DNA of 64,000 bases. It comes from Lonepinella sp042468235. Its GTDB lineage: Bacteria > Pseudomonadota > Gammaproteobacteria > Enterobacterales > Pasteurellaceae. The stretch covers positions 930,001 through 994,000 of the forward strand of contig NZ_CP170386.1 of NCBI RefSeq assembly GCF_042468235.1, given 5' to 3'. Within the stretch, counting starts at the first letter, position 1, and each line of letters starts with the position of its first letter. Positions 53,185 through 62,676 of this stretch are shown here, piece after piece. A program made the position numbers and the translations under genes. Below the pieces are notes generated by a model. It worked only from the letters and a program-made list of their open reading frames with translations. It made no database searches and had not been told where the DNA came from.

Positions 53185-55227
53185 CTAGTTGAGTTCTGTA
53201 ATAAATCGTTCTCTTAACTGATGTAATTGATCTCTGACGGCTGCCGCTTTTTCAAATTCCAAATCTTGTGCAAATTTATACATTTGTTGTTCCAATTTTT
53301 TAATTTCTTTTTGTAAGGCTTTTGAATCATTTGCTAGATAACTGGCTTGAGGTTCTTCAATACGATTCGCTTTGGATTTGGTTTTACCTTTAGCTTTATT
53401 TATTGCCCCTTGTCCAATATCTAATAATTCGCCTACTTTTTTATTTAACGCTTGCGGGATAATACCTCGTTCTTGGTTATATTTGATTTGTTTTTCACGG
53501 CGGCGGTTAGTTTCTGTGATGGCTTTTTCCATTGAATTGGTGATACGATCCGCATATAAAATGGCTTTTCCTTTCAGATTTCGGGCAGCTCGTCCAATAG
53601 TTTGGATTAATGAGCGTTCAGAACGTAAAAAACCTTCTTTGTCAGCATCTAAAATTGCCACCAACGACACTTCGGGAATATCCAAGCCTTCACGCAATAA
53701 GTTAATCCCAACCAATACATCAAATTCACCTAAACGCAGATCTCGAATAATTTCTACTCGTTCTACAGTGTCAATATCTGAATGTAAATAACGTACTCGC
53801 ACACCGTGTTCTTCTAAATAATCAGTAAGATCTTCTGCCATACGTTTGGTTAAAGTGGTAACTAATATCCGCTCATTGCACTCTGCTCGTTGACGTGCTT
53901 CCGATAATAAATCGTCCACCTGAATGGAAACCGGACGGATTTCAATTTCGGGATCCAATAAGCCTGTCGGTCGCACCACCTGATCAATAATCTCCGTACC
54001 TGATTTTTCTAATTCATAGGGACCCGGTGTAGCAGAAACATAAATGGTTTGTGGGGCTAATCGTTCAAATTCTTCAAACCGCAAGGGGCGATTATCCAAT
54101 GCTGATGGCAAACGGAAACCATATTCTACCAGCGTTTCTTTGCGCGAACGGTCACCACGATACATACCACCAATTTGTGGCACAGTAACGTGGCTTTCAT
54201 CAATAATTAATAACGCATCGGACGGCATATAATCAAATAAGGTCGGTGGCGGTTCACCCTCATTCCGTCCGGATAAATAACGGGAGTAATTTTCAATGCC
54301 TGAACAATAGCCCAGTTCGTTCATCATTTCAATATCAAATTGGGTGCGTTGGCTAATCCGCTGTTCTTCTAATAATTTGTTTTCTTTAATAAACTGTTCA
54401 CGGCGTTGTGCTAATTCCGCTTTAATTTTTTCTATCGCATCTAAAATCCGTTCTCTCGGCGTAACATAATGGGTTTTCGGATACACTGTAAAGCGTGGTA
54501 TCGTACCAAAGCTGGTACCGGTGAGAGGATCAAACAGGCTTAAACGTTCGATTTCCTCATCAAAGAGTTCAATGCGAACCGCTTGATCGTCCGATTCTGC
54601 GGGGAAAATATCAATCACTTCACCTCGCACTCTAAAGGTACCGCGTTGAAAAGCTTGATCATTACGCGTATATTGCAATTCTGCTAATTTCGCCAAGATT
54701 TGGCGTTGATCAATAATGGCGCCTGTTTGTAGGTGCAACATCATTTTTAAATAGCTATCCGGATCGCCCAAGCCGTAAATCGCTGATACCGATGCCACCA
54801 CAATAGTATCTCGTCGCTCTAAAAAAGATTTGGTAGCGGATAATCGCATTTGTTCAATTTGATCATTAATCGATGCATCTTTTTCAATAAAGGTATCGCT
54901 AGATGGCACATAGGCTTCGGGTTGGTAATAGTCATAATAAGACACGAAATATTCCACCGCATTTTCGGGGAAAAAAGCTTTCATTTCAGCATAAAGCTGT
55001 GCGGCTAAGGTTTTATTTGGGGCAAGCACCATGGCAGGGCGATTCAGTTGAGCAATCACATTCGCAATAGTAAATGTTTTTCCCGAACCTGTCACACCAA
55101 GCAAAGTTTGATGCGCTAGACCATCATTTAAATTTTCTGTTAATTTTGCAATAGCAGTAGGTTGATCACCGGATGGTTGAAATTCGGAATGCAAAATAAA
55201 AGGTTTACTATTAATTTTTGTCGCCAT
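53185..55227 (-). CDS. uvrB: Excinuclease ABC subunit B
   Basis: DNA damage-verifying helicase-like subunit of nucleotide excision repair (680 aa). Walker A is LLGVTGSGKTFTIANV; the beta-hairpin region reads VEYFVSYYDYYQPEAYVPSS; helicase motifs include LLIIDESHVTVPQ, VGINLLREGLDIPEVSLVAI and IQTIGRAARN. The C-terminal UVR domain binds UvrC. No LexA box is visible upstream, unlike E. coli. Confidence 0.98.
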   Translation of the reverse strand: MATKINSKPFILHSEFQPSGDQPTAIAKLTENLNDGLAHQTLLGVTGSGKTFTIANVIAQLNRPAMVLAPNKTLAAQLYAEMKAFFPENAVEYFVSYYDYYQPEAYVPSSDTFIEKDASINDQIEQMRLSATKSFLERRDTIVVASVSAIYGLGDPDSYLKMMLHLQTGAIIDQRQILAKLAELQYTRNDQAFQRGTFRVRGEVIDIFPAESDDQAVRIELFDEEIERLSLFDPLTGTSFGTIPRFTVYPKTHYVTPRERILDAIEKIKAELAQRREQFIKENKLLEEQRISQRTQFDIEMMNELGYCSGIENYSRYLSGRNEGEPPPTLFDYMPSDALLIIDESHVTVPQIGGMYRGDRSRKETLVEYGFRLPSALDNRPLRFEEFERLAPQTIYVSATPGPYELEKSGTEIIDQVVRPTGLLDPEIEIRPVSIQVDDLLSEARQRAECNERILVTTLTKRMAEDLTDYLEEHGVRVRYLHSDIDTVERVEIIRDLRLGEFDVLVGINLLREGLDIPEVSLVAILDADKEGFLRSERSLIQTIGRAARNLKGKAILYADRITNSMEKAITETNRRREKQIKYNQERGIIPQALNKKVGELLDIGQGAINKAKGKTKSKANRIEEPQASYLANDSKALQKEIKKLEQQMYKFAQDLEFEKAAAVRDQLHQLRERFITELN

Positions 55228-55496
55228 AATTGCTACTGATCATTTGTAAAGTGCAGTACATTTTATCATATTTTTATAACAAAATCAGGTTGAAAAAATC
55301 CAAGTTTTACACAGAGTTATATTTGTCAAGCTGAATAAGAAATATTTTCTTAAAAAATTTCTCTATTTTCTACTAGATTTTAATTAACTTATTGATTTTT
55401 ATATTAATGTTATTTTGCGAACAATTATCAATGGAAAGGCTATCAAGCTAGATATTATCTAGCTTTAAAGCATTTTTATAAAATTAACTCACAGAG

Positions 55497-55519
55497 TTAT
55501 CCACAGATTTTGTGGATAG
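55497..55519. promoter_or_regulatory. Inverted DnaA-box pair
   Basis: TTATCCACA (55497-55505) is a consensus DnaA box. TGTGGATAG (55511-55519) is a second box in opposite orientation with one mismatch, 5 bases away. Together they form an 8-bp hairpin. No T-run follows, so it is not a terminator. Confidence 0.55.
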
Positions 55520-55550
55520 AAAAAACAATAAATTTTCTTTCTCTTAGCAC

Positions 55551-55579
55551 TTGACAATCTCGCCAGAGATTATTATCAT
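55551..55579 (+). promoter_or_regulatory. Promoter of tRNA-Asn
   Basis: A -35 TTGACA (55551-55556), 17-base spacer, and -10 TATCAT (55574-55579), 31 bases before the mature tRNA. Confidence 0.7.
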
Positions 55580-55610
55580 TCGCCACCAATCTTGAGTAAT
55601 TCAGAATTAT

Positions 55611-55686
55611 TCCTCCTTAGTTCAGTCGGTAGAACGGTGGACTGTTAATCCATATGTCGCAGGTTCGAGTCCCGCAGGAGGAGCCA
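55611..55686 (+). tRNA. tRNA-Asn (anticodon GTT)
   Basis: 76 bases. Acceptor TCCTCCT pairs with AGGAGGA, anticodon loop CTGTTAATC with GTT, T-arm GGTTCGAGTCC, CCA encoded. A terminator follows about 65 bases downstream. Confidence 0.98.
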
Positions 55687-55749
55687 TTTCCTTTTGGTGA
55701 GCTTTTATTTATCTCCTTTGATAAAAGTTCATTTTAAACCAGAAGTTTT

Positions 55750-55779
55750 AGCCCAAAAATTTTTGGGCTTTTATTTTTT
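55750..55779 (+). terminator. Intrinsic terminator after tRNA-Asn
   Basis: AGCCCAAAA pairs with TTTTGGGCT, followed by TTTATTTTTT. It lies before the yrbG promoter and start, and so supports starting yrbG downstream at 55847. Confidence 0.88.
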
Positions 55780-55846
55780 CTTGCCTATATCTCTCTTTTA
55801 TTTAATCCGCTATAATGCCGACTTTTATTTGCTATTGAAAATTTAT

Positions 55847-56806
55847 ATGCTTTTACCCTGTTTAGCCATTATTGTCGGATTACTCTTATTAGTTTGGTCT
55901 GCAGATCACTTTGTCGATAGCGCAGCTGCTACCGCACGCCATTTTGGTATGTCCCCACTTTTAATCGGTATTGTGATTATCGGATTTGGTACATCCGCCC
56001 CCGAAATGGTCGTTTCTGCAATATCCGCCCTTGATGGTAGCCCCGGTATTGCTTTAGGGAATGCCTATGGTTCCAACATTACCAATATCGCCCTTATTCT
56101 AGGCTTTACTGCCTTAGTTAAGCCTGTTTTAGTACATTCGCAAGTACTTAAACAAGATCTTCCGATCTTGCTTTTGGTTACCGTAATTTCAGCCTATCTG
56201 CTCTATGATATGCAAATTTCTCGCCTTGATGCAGGTATTTTAATTACCATGCTTGCCATCTATATGACATGGACAATTTGGCAAAGTTTACGTCATAAAA
56301 ACCATACGTTACCCGAAGAGTTACAACAACAAAAATATATGCCGTTAAGCAAAGCACTTTTATGGCTAGTTATCGGTTTAATTCTGCTGATGGCAAGCTC
56401 GCAATTATTAGTCTGGGGAGCAGTTGAAGTGGCTCATTACTTTGGTGTCAGCGATTTAATTATCGGTTTGACCATTGTGGCAATTGGTACATCTTTACCC
56501 GAATTGGCATCATCCATTGCTGCAGCTCGCAAAGGCGAAGTGGATTTAGCGGTAGGCAATATTATTGGATCAAATTTATTTAATACCCTTGCGGTGGTGG
56601 GAATTGCCGGCGTGATTCACCCGATGCAAGTGGAAAGTGCGGTGCTTTCGCGTGATGTTTTAGTTATGTCAGTGCTGACTGTCGCTTTATTTGCTTTAGG
56701 TTATTCCTTTAAGCAAAAAAACGGACATATCGGACGGTTTAAAGGGTTGTTATTATTGATGAGCTATATTGGCTATAATAGTTATTTATTTTATACCGCA
56801 ATTTAG
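55847..56806 (+). CDS. yrbG: Calcium/sodium antiporter YrbG
   Basis: 319 aa inner-membrane CaCA-family exchanger. The open frame reaches back to 55694, but that part overlaps the tRNA-Asn terminator; ATG 55847 (MLLPCLAIIVGLLLLVWSAD) follows a TATAAT at 55811 and gives the family length (E. coli about 325). The two inverted alpha repeats are GFGTSAPEMVVSAISALDGS with GNAYGSNITNIALILG, and AIGTSLPELASSIAAARKGE with GNIIGSNLFNTLAVVG. Ten hydrophobic segments are expected. Confidence 0.93.
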   Translation: MLLPCLAIIVGLLLLVWSADHFVDSAAATARHFGMSPLLIGIVIIGFGTSAPEMVVSAISALDGSPGIALGNAYGSNITNIALILGFTALVKPVLVHSQVLKQDLPILLLVTVISAYLLYDMQISRLDAGILITMLAIYMTWTIWQSLRHKNHTLPEELQQQKYMPLSKALLWLVIGLILLMASSQLLVWGAVEVAHYFGVSDLIIGLTIVAIGTSLPELASSIAAARKGEVDLAVGNIIGSNLFNTLAVVGIAGVIHPMQVESAVLSRDVLVMSVLTVALFALGYSFKQKNGHIGRFKGLLLLMSYIGYNSYLFYTAI

Positions 56807-56815
56807 TGCTTACTT

Positions 56816-56838
56816 CCCCTGTTAAACAGGGGGGTTTT
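56816..56838 (+). terminator. Intrinsic terminator of yrbG
   Basis: CCCCTGT pairs with ACAGGGG around TAA, followed by GGTTTTT. It abuts the glnD stop codon on the opposite strand. Confidence 0.88.
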
Positions 56839-59433
56839 TCATCCCAATCGTGCTAGTAAGCACTGTTCTAACTGATTTCGTTCCATGTCATTCAACGCCT
56901 TATCTTGCGCATTCGTCAACATAAAAAAGTCTTCTGCTTTCGCCCCAACCGTAGTAATTTTAGCATTTATAATATTCAATTTTAACTCACTAAACACTTG
57001 ACTCACTTCTGCTAATAAGCCTGCTTTATCCAAGGCAAACAGTTCCATTTCAGTATGTTCGGCTTTTTTCATCTCTAAAAAACGTACGTCAGTTTTGACC
57101 TGAAAATGCATTAATTTAGGATTAATTGGAACAGATAATGTCGGCAACTTATCAGAATTTAATGCCATAATTAAACTTTTTTCCAAATCCCGACGACGAT
57201 CAAATTTCAGCAAATCACCATTGAGTTCGGTCACAATAAAGGTATCCATCGCATAGCCATCAATACTAGTACTGATTTTCGCATTATGAATACTAAGTTT
57301 TTTTGCCCCAATAGTTGCCACTACTTTATAAAATAAATTCATCTGATCCTGACAATAAACAAACACCGGCGTCCCCCCATCAGAAAAACGGTTACTAATT
57401 TTCACCAAAGGTTGTGATGCGATATTTTCCAATAGCTCAATATGCCAAACCAGTTCTTTGGCTGTATGACGTAAGAAATAATCATCTGAACAACGTTGCC
57501 ACAAGGTATTAATTTGCTCAAGATTTGGATTTTGCACCATTGCCAGAGCCTGTTCTCGATGCTCTTCAATGATTTTTTGATTATCTAACAGCTGATCCAT
57601 TCCCCACTCAAATTGTTTTAAAGTGGATTGATACAAGCTAGTAAACAACGTCCTCTTCCAACTGTTCCACAAAGTCTGATTAGTCGCACAAATATCTGCT
57701 ACCGTTAAACACAACAATAAATCCAAACGTACTTTATTTTGTACTTCTGCTGCGAATGCCATAACCACTTCAGGATCGTAAATATTTCGTCGTTGGGCGA
57801 CCGTTGACATCAATAAGTGTTGTTTCACTAACCATGCCATCGTGGTAACTTCCCGACCATCAAAACCATGTTGTTGCGCAAATTGTCGCATATCCACTGC
57901 CCCTAAATCAGCATGATCCCCACCACGACCTTTAGCAATATCATGAAATAACGCACTGATATACAATAAAGTGCGGTCAGAAATAGTGGAAAAAACCTGA
58001 TGACAAATAGGATAATCTGGTTCAGTTTCGATCTGTAAGAAACTTTCTAATGTTAACAACACTCGAATAGTATGTTCATCCACGGTGTACACGTGAAATA
58101 AATCAAATTGCATTAATCCTTCAATACCTTGCCATGGCGGAATATAGGCGGTTAACACGCCGTATTTATGCATCGGCACAATAGCACGAGCAATAGCATT
58201 TGGTTGGGAAAATAAACATAAGAATTTTTCTCGAGCAAGGGGAATTTTGCTTAAAGGTTGACCAATCTGGCTTAACGCAATTTGTAATTGACGTAAGGTA
58301 GATGAATGAATTTCTGCTTGCTGTTGAGCGGTGAGATGATAAAACAAATCTAAAATCGTTTCAGGCTGTTGGATAAAACAATTTTCATCGACTAAACAAA
58401 TAGCATTATTTTGTATAATAAAATTGGTATCTAACCAAACACTGGCATTTTGCACCGCAGTTTGGGCTAATAGAAAGTGTTCGCGATAATGTTTTGCCAA
58501 AATATCACTTAAACTGGAAATACTTTGTAAGGCTTGGAAAAAGCGTTTCATCATTTGTTCCACGCCAACATTGCCCTTGCCCTGATAACCTAACAATTCT
58601 GCCACTCTGATTTGTCGATCAAACAATAAACGATTGTCATAACGCTTCAAAACCAAATGCAAAGCAAATCGCACTTTAAATAAAAATTGTTGATTAAGTT
58701 TTAAGGCTTCATATTCTTCAGGATAAATAAAACCAGATTGCAGAATTTCTTGCAAGGTCATGGCATTGGAATGGCGTAACGCAATCCAGTAAATTAAATG
58801 CAGATCACGCAATCCCCCCGGACTATATTTAATATCCGGTTCAAGATTGTAACTGGTATTATTATACCGTTGATAACGTTGATTTTTTTCTGCTAATTTG
58901 GCATTAAAAAACGTTTCTCTTGGCCAAAAATCAGCTCGCTGTAATAGTGCGGTTAATTTTTCAAAAGTTTCTCGTTTTCCGCATAGATAACGGCTTTCCA
59001 ATAAATTCGTCGCAATCGTAATATCCGATCGCCCATTTTTATCACATTCTGCTAAAGTACGGACACTCGCTCCCACATCAAAGCTGCAATCCCACAGAAA
59101 CTGAATAAAATTCGTAATCTTTTGTTCTAGTTGTGGGGAATTTGGTTGCTCCATTAAAATTAAGAAATCTAAATCCGACAACGGAAACATTTCTTGCCGA
59201 CCATATCCCCCTACCGCAACCAAGGCTAATTCACTTTGATCGAGTTGGAAATGTTGCCAAAGTTGACAAAGTAGCTCATCACAAAATAAAGTGCGGTGAG
59301 AAATGAGTAAGTTTATATCCGCTTGTGCAAAACCGGCTAACTCTTGTTGTTTGAGCGCTTCTTTTTGTTTTTTAATTTCAGCAGGAATAAGTTCAAATAA
59401 AAACTTAGGCTTTAGAATCGGTTCTGCCACCAT
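56839..59433 (-). CDS. glnD: Bifunctional uridylyltransferase/uridylyl-removing enzyme GlnD
   Basis: Nitrogen sensor that adds or removes UMP on PII (864 aa). The nucleotidyltransferase motif is GGYGRQEMFPLSDLDFLIL, the HD domain is ALFHDIAKGRGGDHADLGA, and two C-terminal ACT domains start near residues 690 and 800 (MNLFYKVVATIGAKKLSIHN and ALDKAGLLAEVSQVFSELKL). It begins 3 bases after map, so the two are co-transcribed. Confidence 0.96.
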   Translation of the reverse strand: MVAEPILKPKFLFELIPAEIKKQKEALKQQELAGFAQADINLLISHRTLFCDELLCQLWQHFQLDQSELALVAVGGYGRQEMFPLSDLDFLILMEQPNSPQLEQKITNFIQFLWDCSFDVGASVRTLAECDKNGRSDITIATNLLESRYLCGKRETFEKLTALLQRADFWPRETFFNAKLAEKNQRYQRYNNTSYNLEPDIKYSPGGLRDLHLIYWIALRHSNAMTLQEILQSGFIYPEEYEALKLNQQFLFKVRFALHLVLKRYDNRLLFDRQIRVAELLGYQGKGNVGVEQMMKRFFQALQSISSLSDILAKHYREHFLLAQTAVQNASVWLDTNFIIQNNAICLVDENCFIQQPETILDLFYHLTAQQQAEIHSSTLRQLQIALSQIGQPLSKIPLAREKFLCLFSQPNAIARAIVPMHKYGVLTAYIPPWQGIEGLMQFDLFHVYTVDEHTIRVLLTLESFLQIETEPDYPICHQVFSTISDRTLLYISALFHDIAKGRGGDHADLGAVDMRQFAQQHGFDGREVTTMAWLVKQHLLMSTVAQRRNIYDPEVVMAFAAEVQNKVRLDLLLCLTVADICATNQTLWNSWKRTLFTSLYQSTLKQFEWGMDQLLDNQKIIEEHREQALAMVQNPNLEQINTLWQRCSDDYFLRHTAKELVWHIELLENIASQPLVKISNRFSDGGTPVFVYCQDQMNLFYKVVATIGAKKLSIHNAKISTSIDGYAMDTFIVTELNGDLLKFDRRRDLEKSLIMALNSDKLPTLSVPINPKLMHFQVKTDVRFLEMKKAEHTEMELFALDKAGLLAEVSQVFSELKLNIINAKITTVGAKAEDFFMLTNAQDKALNDMERNQLEQCLLARLG

Positions 59434-59436
59434 AAC

Positions 59437-60240
59437 TTATTGATTCACCATAATCCGGGAAATGCGACCGGCTTTTTCTTCTTCTTCACGAATGGTCATC
59501 ACTTCACAACCATTTTCTGTCACCACAATTTGATGTTCATATTGTGCTGAATGACTGCGATCTTTGGTTTTTACGGTCCAGCCATCGCCCATTAAACGCA
59601 CTTCTTTTTTGCCCGCGTTAATCATTGGCTCAATCGTAAATACCATGCCCTTTTGTAATACCACTCCGCCATCATCGGCATAATAATGTAACACTTGTGG
59701 TTCACTATGGAATTGATCACCAATACCGTGACCACAATATTCACGCACCACGCTAAAAGTTTGTGACTCGGTATATTTTTGCACTGCACGTCCAATTTCT
59801 TTTAAACGAATGCCCGGTTTAACCACACGTAAACCGACATATAAGGCTTCTTGAGCCGCCTCCACTAACTTATGGCTACGAATATTAGTTTCACCCACAA
59901 TATACATTTTGGAATTATCACCATAATAACCGTCTTTAATCACTGTCACATCGATATTTAAAATATCACCATTTTTCAGAATTTTGTCATCACTTGGAAT
60001 ACCATGACAAACCACTTCATTGAGTGAAATACAGGTAGCTTTTGGGAATCCGTGATAATTCAAACAAGCGGGAATAACTTTTTGGACATTAATCATATAA
60101 TCATGGCAAATACGATCTAATTCACCCGTACTCACCCCAGCTTTAATATGTGGCTCAATCATCACTAAAATATCAGCAGCTAATTTACAGGCTTCACGTA
60201 ATTTTACAATTTCTTGTTCTGTTCTTAATGGAATAGCCAT
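59437..60240 (-). CDS. map: Methionine aminopeptidase, type I
   Basis: Metalloenzyme removing initiator methionine from new proteins (267 aa). Metal ligands are in DILNIDVTVIKDGYYGDNSK, EYCGHGIGDQFHSEPQVLHY, FTIEPMINAG and SAQYEHQIVVTENG. It is divergent from erpA and heads map-glnD. Confidence 0.97.
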   Translation of the reverse strand: MAIPLRTEQEIVKLREACKLAADILVMIEPHIKAGVSTGELDRICHDYMINVQKVIPACLNYHGFPKATCISLNEVVCHGIPSDDKILKNGDILNIDVTVIKDGYYGDNSKMYIVGETNIRSHKLVEAAQEALYVGLRVVKPGIRLKEIGRAVQKYTESQTFSVVREYCGHGIGDQFHSEPQVLHYYADDGGVVLQKGMVFTIEPMINAGKKEVRLMGDGWTVKTKDRSHSAQYEHQIVVTENGCEVMTIREEEEKAGRISRIMVNQ

Positions 60241-60376
60241 TTTATCTCTCTTTATCTAAAAAATACCAAAATATCGTTTATATAATAGCACTAAACCTGA
60301 TTGAAATAAAAATATCCTTGAATGAATTAGTCGGTTATTAGATAATGGCAAAAAATTTTTATTGTGGGAAAGTGTG

Positions 60377-60718
60377 ATGTCAGATATTTCAGTACCAATT
60401 AATTTTACCGATGCGGCGGCAAACAAAGTCAAGGCATTGATTACCGATGAAGAAAATTTAGCACTAAAATTACGTGTATATATTACAGGTGGCGGTTGTA
60501 GTGGTTTCCAATATGGCTTTACCTTTGATGAGAAAGTCAATGATGGCGATCTCACCGTAGAAAATTCAGGTGTACAATTAGTGGTAGATCCAATGAGTTT
60601 ACAATATTTAATCGGTGGTACGATTGATTATATTGAAGGCTTAGAAGGTTCTCGTTTTGTAGTACAAAATCCTAACGCATCAAGCACTTGTGGTTGTGGC
60701 TCGTCATTTAGTATCTAA
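60377..60718 (+). CDS. erpA: Iron-sulfur cluster insertion protein ErpA
   Basis: A-type Fe-S carrier (113 aa) delivering clusters to apoproteins such as IspG/IspH. I start at ATG 60377 (MSDISVPINFTDAAANKVKA), with GGGAA ahead; a TTG at 60362 opens the frame earlier. The three cluster cysteines are in YITGGGCSGFQYGFTF and SSTCGCGSSF. yacL follows 17 bases downstream. Confidence 0.95.
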   Translation: MSDISVPINFTDAAANKVKALITDEENLALKLRVYITGGGCSGFQYGFTFDEKVNDGDLTVENSGVQLVVDPMSLQYLIGGTIDYIEGLEGSRFVVQNPNASSTCGCGSSFSI

Positions 60719-60735
60719 TCATCTTTTTTAAATCC

Positions 60736-61101
60736 ATGGATTTCCAATTTACTTATTATCAAGGCAATGTGATCGCAAAATGTTCAATGGAACATTTTGC
60801 GGTGGCAAACTGGTTTAATATGGAAGTCCCTCATCATTCTCAATTAATTTCCACCGCACTTCTACACGTCCAACAAGCCAAATCATTTACACCTGAACAA
60901 GAAAGTCAAATTTTAGGCAAAGAATATAGTTTGTTCATTAATGCAGATGAAGTAATGATCCGAGCTAATAATTTATCTATGAATAATGACGATAAAGAGC
61001 TAGAACAGGATTTTCATTATTATGATGAAGAAAGTGTAGCGTTTCTAGGGTTAGAAGATTTTGAGCAATTTTTAAAATCTTATCTGGAGTTTGTAACCTA
61101 A
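60736..61101 (+). CDS. yacL: YacL family protein (UPF0231)
   Basis: 121 aa acidic cytosolic protein, function unknown. It aligns with E. coli YacL through MDFQFTYYQGNVIAKCSMEH, NWFNMEVPHHSQ, GKEYSLFINADEVMIRANNL and FHYYDEESVAFLGLEDF. It is probably co-transcribed with erpA. Confidence 0.88.
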   Translation: MDFQFTYYQGNVIAKCSMEHFAVANWFNMEVPHHSQLISTALLHVQQAKSFTPEQESQILGKEYSLFINADEVMIRANNLSMNNDDKELEQDFHYYDEESVAFLGLEDFEQFLKSYLEFVT

Positions 61102-61109
61102 TACCATAG

Positions 61110-61126
61110 GTACTAGGTTAAGCATG
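61110..61126 (+). repeat. Dispersed intergenic repeat core, copy 4
   Basis: GTACTAGGTTAAGCATG, identical over 17 bases to the copy at 48636, lies 9 bases after the yacL stop. The flanking blocks seen in copies 1 and 2 are missing, so this is a core fragment. Confidence 0.7.
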
Positions 61127-61146
61127 TTTTTACCAATAGAGTAATA

Positions 61147-61776
61147 TTATTTCACAAAGGGATTATTCAATTTCTCCTGCCCAATCGTAGTATGTGATCC
61201 ATGTCCGGGTAGAACAACCATATCATCTGGTAATTGATACATTTTTTGCTTAATAGAATTAATTAAATCCGTGTGATTCCCACCGAGCAAATCGGTCCGT
61301 CCAATACCTCGCTTAAACAACACATCACCCGTGAACGCAATACCTTCATTATGCTCAATAAAACCAATGTGTCCCGGAGCATGACCGGGTAAATGTAGGA
61401 TCTCAAATTCAAATCCTGCAATATTTAAAATTTCACCCTCTTTATCTAACCAATGATCGGGTTCAAAAGCATCAATTTCAAACACACCAAATTGACGAGA
61501 TTGTTGTGGTAAAGCGGCAAATAAAATCTTATCCAAGGAATTTGATCCCATCATTTCTACATTAAAATACTGTTTTAACTTGGTTGCCGCACCAACGTGA
61601 TCTAAATGTCCGTGAGTCAGTAAAATCCCTTGCAGCTCTAACCCTAAGGCATCAATACGTTTAATTAATTTAAGTGCATCTCCACCCGGATCGATAATAG
61701 CGGCTTTTTTCTCGTCATTCCAAATAATAGAACAATTTTGTTGAAATACCGTTACTGGAATAATCTCAATATTCAT
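61147..61776 (-). CDS. ycbL: Metallo-beta-lactamase-fold hydrolase YcbL
   Basis: 209 aa type II glyoxalase-like hydrolase. The zinc motif is LTHGHLDHVGAATKLK, with further ligands in LPGHAPGHIGF, FTGDVLFKRGIGRTDL and VLPGHGSHTTIG. In related genomes it lies beside ycbK; here an IS element now separates the two genes. Confidence 0.9.
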   Translation of the reverse strand: MNIEIIPVTVFQQNCSIIWNDEKKAAIIDPGGDALKLIKRIDALGLELQGILLTHGHLDHVGAATKLKQYFNVEMMGSNSLDKILFAALPQQSRQFGVFEIDAFEPDHWLDKEGEILNIAGFEFEILHLPGHAPGHIGFIEHNEGIAFTGDVLFKRGIGRTDLLGGNHTDLINSIKQKMYQLPDDMVVLPGHGSHTTIGQEKLNNPFVK

Positions 61777-61855
61777 TTTCCCACCTTAAATAAGCATGAA
61801 TAAAAACAACAAAACCGCCAAACTGATCTGAACCCCAAAAATTGGACGGTTTAGT

Positions 61856-62671
61856 TTAAGTATTTAAGGACTGAGTTCTGTATTGCACAGGGCTTAGTCC
61901 TTTTAATTTAGTTTGGATGCGTTCGTTATTGTAGTAAGCAATATAATCGTGGATAGTTTGCTCCAGTTGCTCAATACTTTCAAACTGCTTGCCATAATAA
62001 CATTCTTCTTTTAATCATCCAAAAAAACTTTCCGTTGCCGCATTATCAATACAGTTACCTTTTCGGCTCATACTTTGCAAAATATTATGCTTTTCTAATC
62101 GTTTACGATAGCTAAGATGTTGATATTGCCAACCTTGGTCTGAATGTAAGATAGGCTTATCTTCAGGTTTGAGTTTTTTAACGGCTTGCTCTAGCATTCT
62201 GTCTATTTGTGCCCAATTAGGGCTACGGCTCAGGTCATAAGCGATGATTTCACCATTGTAGAAGTCCTTAATCGGCGAGAGATAGAGCTTTTCATTACGG
62301 CATTTAAACTCGCTAATATCCGTTCCCCATTTTTCATTGGGTTTGCTTGCCGTAAAGTTGCGTTCAAGTAGATTTGGGGCGATTTTCCCAATATTTCCTT
62401 GATAACTTTGATATTTACGTTTTGGCTTTCTTTCCCCTTTTAAACCCAGTTCTTTCATCAATTTTGCGACTTTTTTATGATTGACGACAATTCTTTTTTT
62501 ACGCAAGGCTAATGTGATTCGGCGATAACCATAACGTCCTTCATTTTTGATAAAAATACGTTTAATTTTTGCTTTTAAAGCCTTATCGGGATTATCTGGC
62601 TTGTTCAGATTATCGTAGAAAGTACTCCGAGCCAGTTGGGCAATATCCAGCAAAATATCTAATGCCCCCAA
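61856..62671 (-). pseudogene. IS3-family transposase OrfB (nonsense mutation)
   Basis: DDE integrase-type transposase. The frame reads to an internal TGA at 62015-62017 and then resumes LKEECYYGKQFESIEQLEQT to a normal stop at 61856. The interrupted motif ESFFG-stop-LKEE suggests a TGG (Trp) to TGA change. The DDE residues all lie before the stop: Asp in WGTDISEFK, Asp in LHSDQGWQYQ and Glu in AATESFFG. Lost is a 53-residue tail. It would normally be made by -1 frameshifting from orfA: the upstream -1 frame reads EKAKIINELREL straight into this product. Confidence 0.85.
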
Positions 62672-62676
62672 CTCTC

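Larger units (their letters stand above)
55228..55610. other. AT-rich interval upstream of uvrB and tRNA-Asn
   Basis: About 380 AT-rich bases without a gene. It contains the uvrB promoter region (not resolved), an 11-base direct repeat CACAGAGTTAT (55310 and 55490), two inverted DnaA boxes and the tRNA-Asn promoter. Confidence 0.65.

Noticed and set aside
55228..55260. Possible LexA box upstream of uvrB (TACTG ... CAGTA)
   Set aside because: The half-sites are 14 bases apart, not the required spacing, and no CTGT-N8-ACAG is present.
55497..55519. Chromosomal origin of replication
   Set aside because: Only two DnaA boxes, no obvious 13-mer repeats, and no origin-linked genes nearby.
55694..55846. 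N-terminal extension of YrbG
   Set aside because: It overlaps the tRNA-Asn terminator and the -10 element, and relatives begin at the later ATG.
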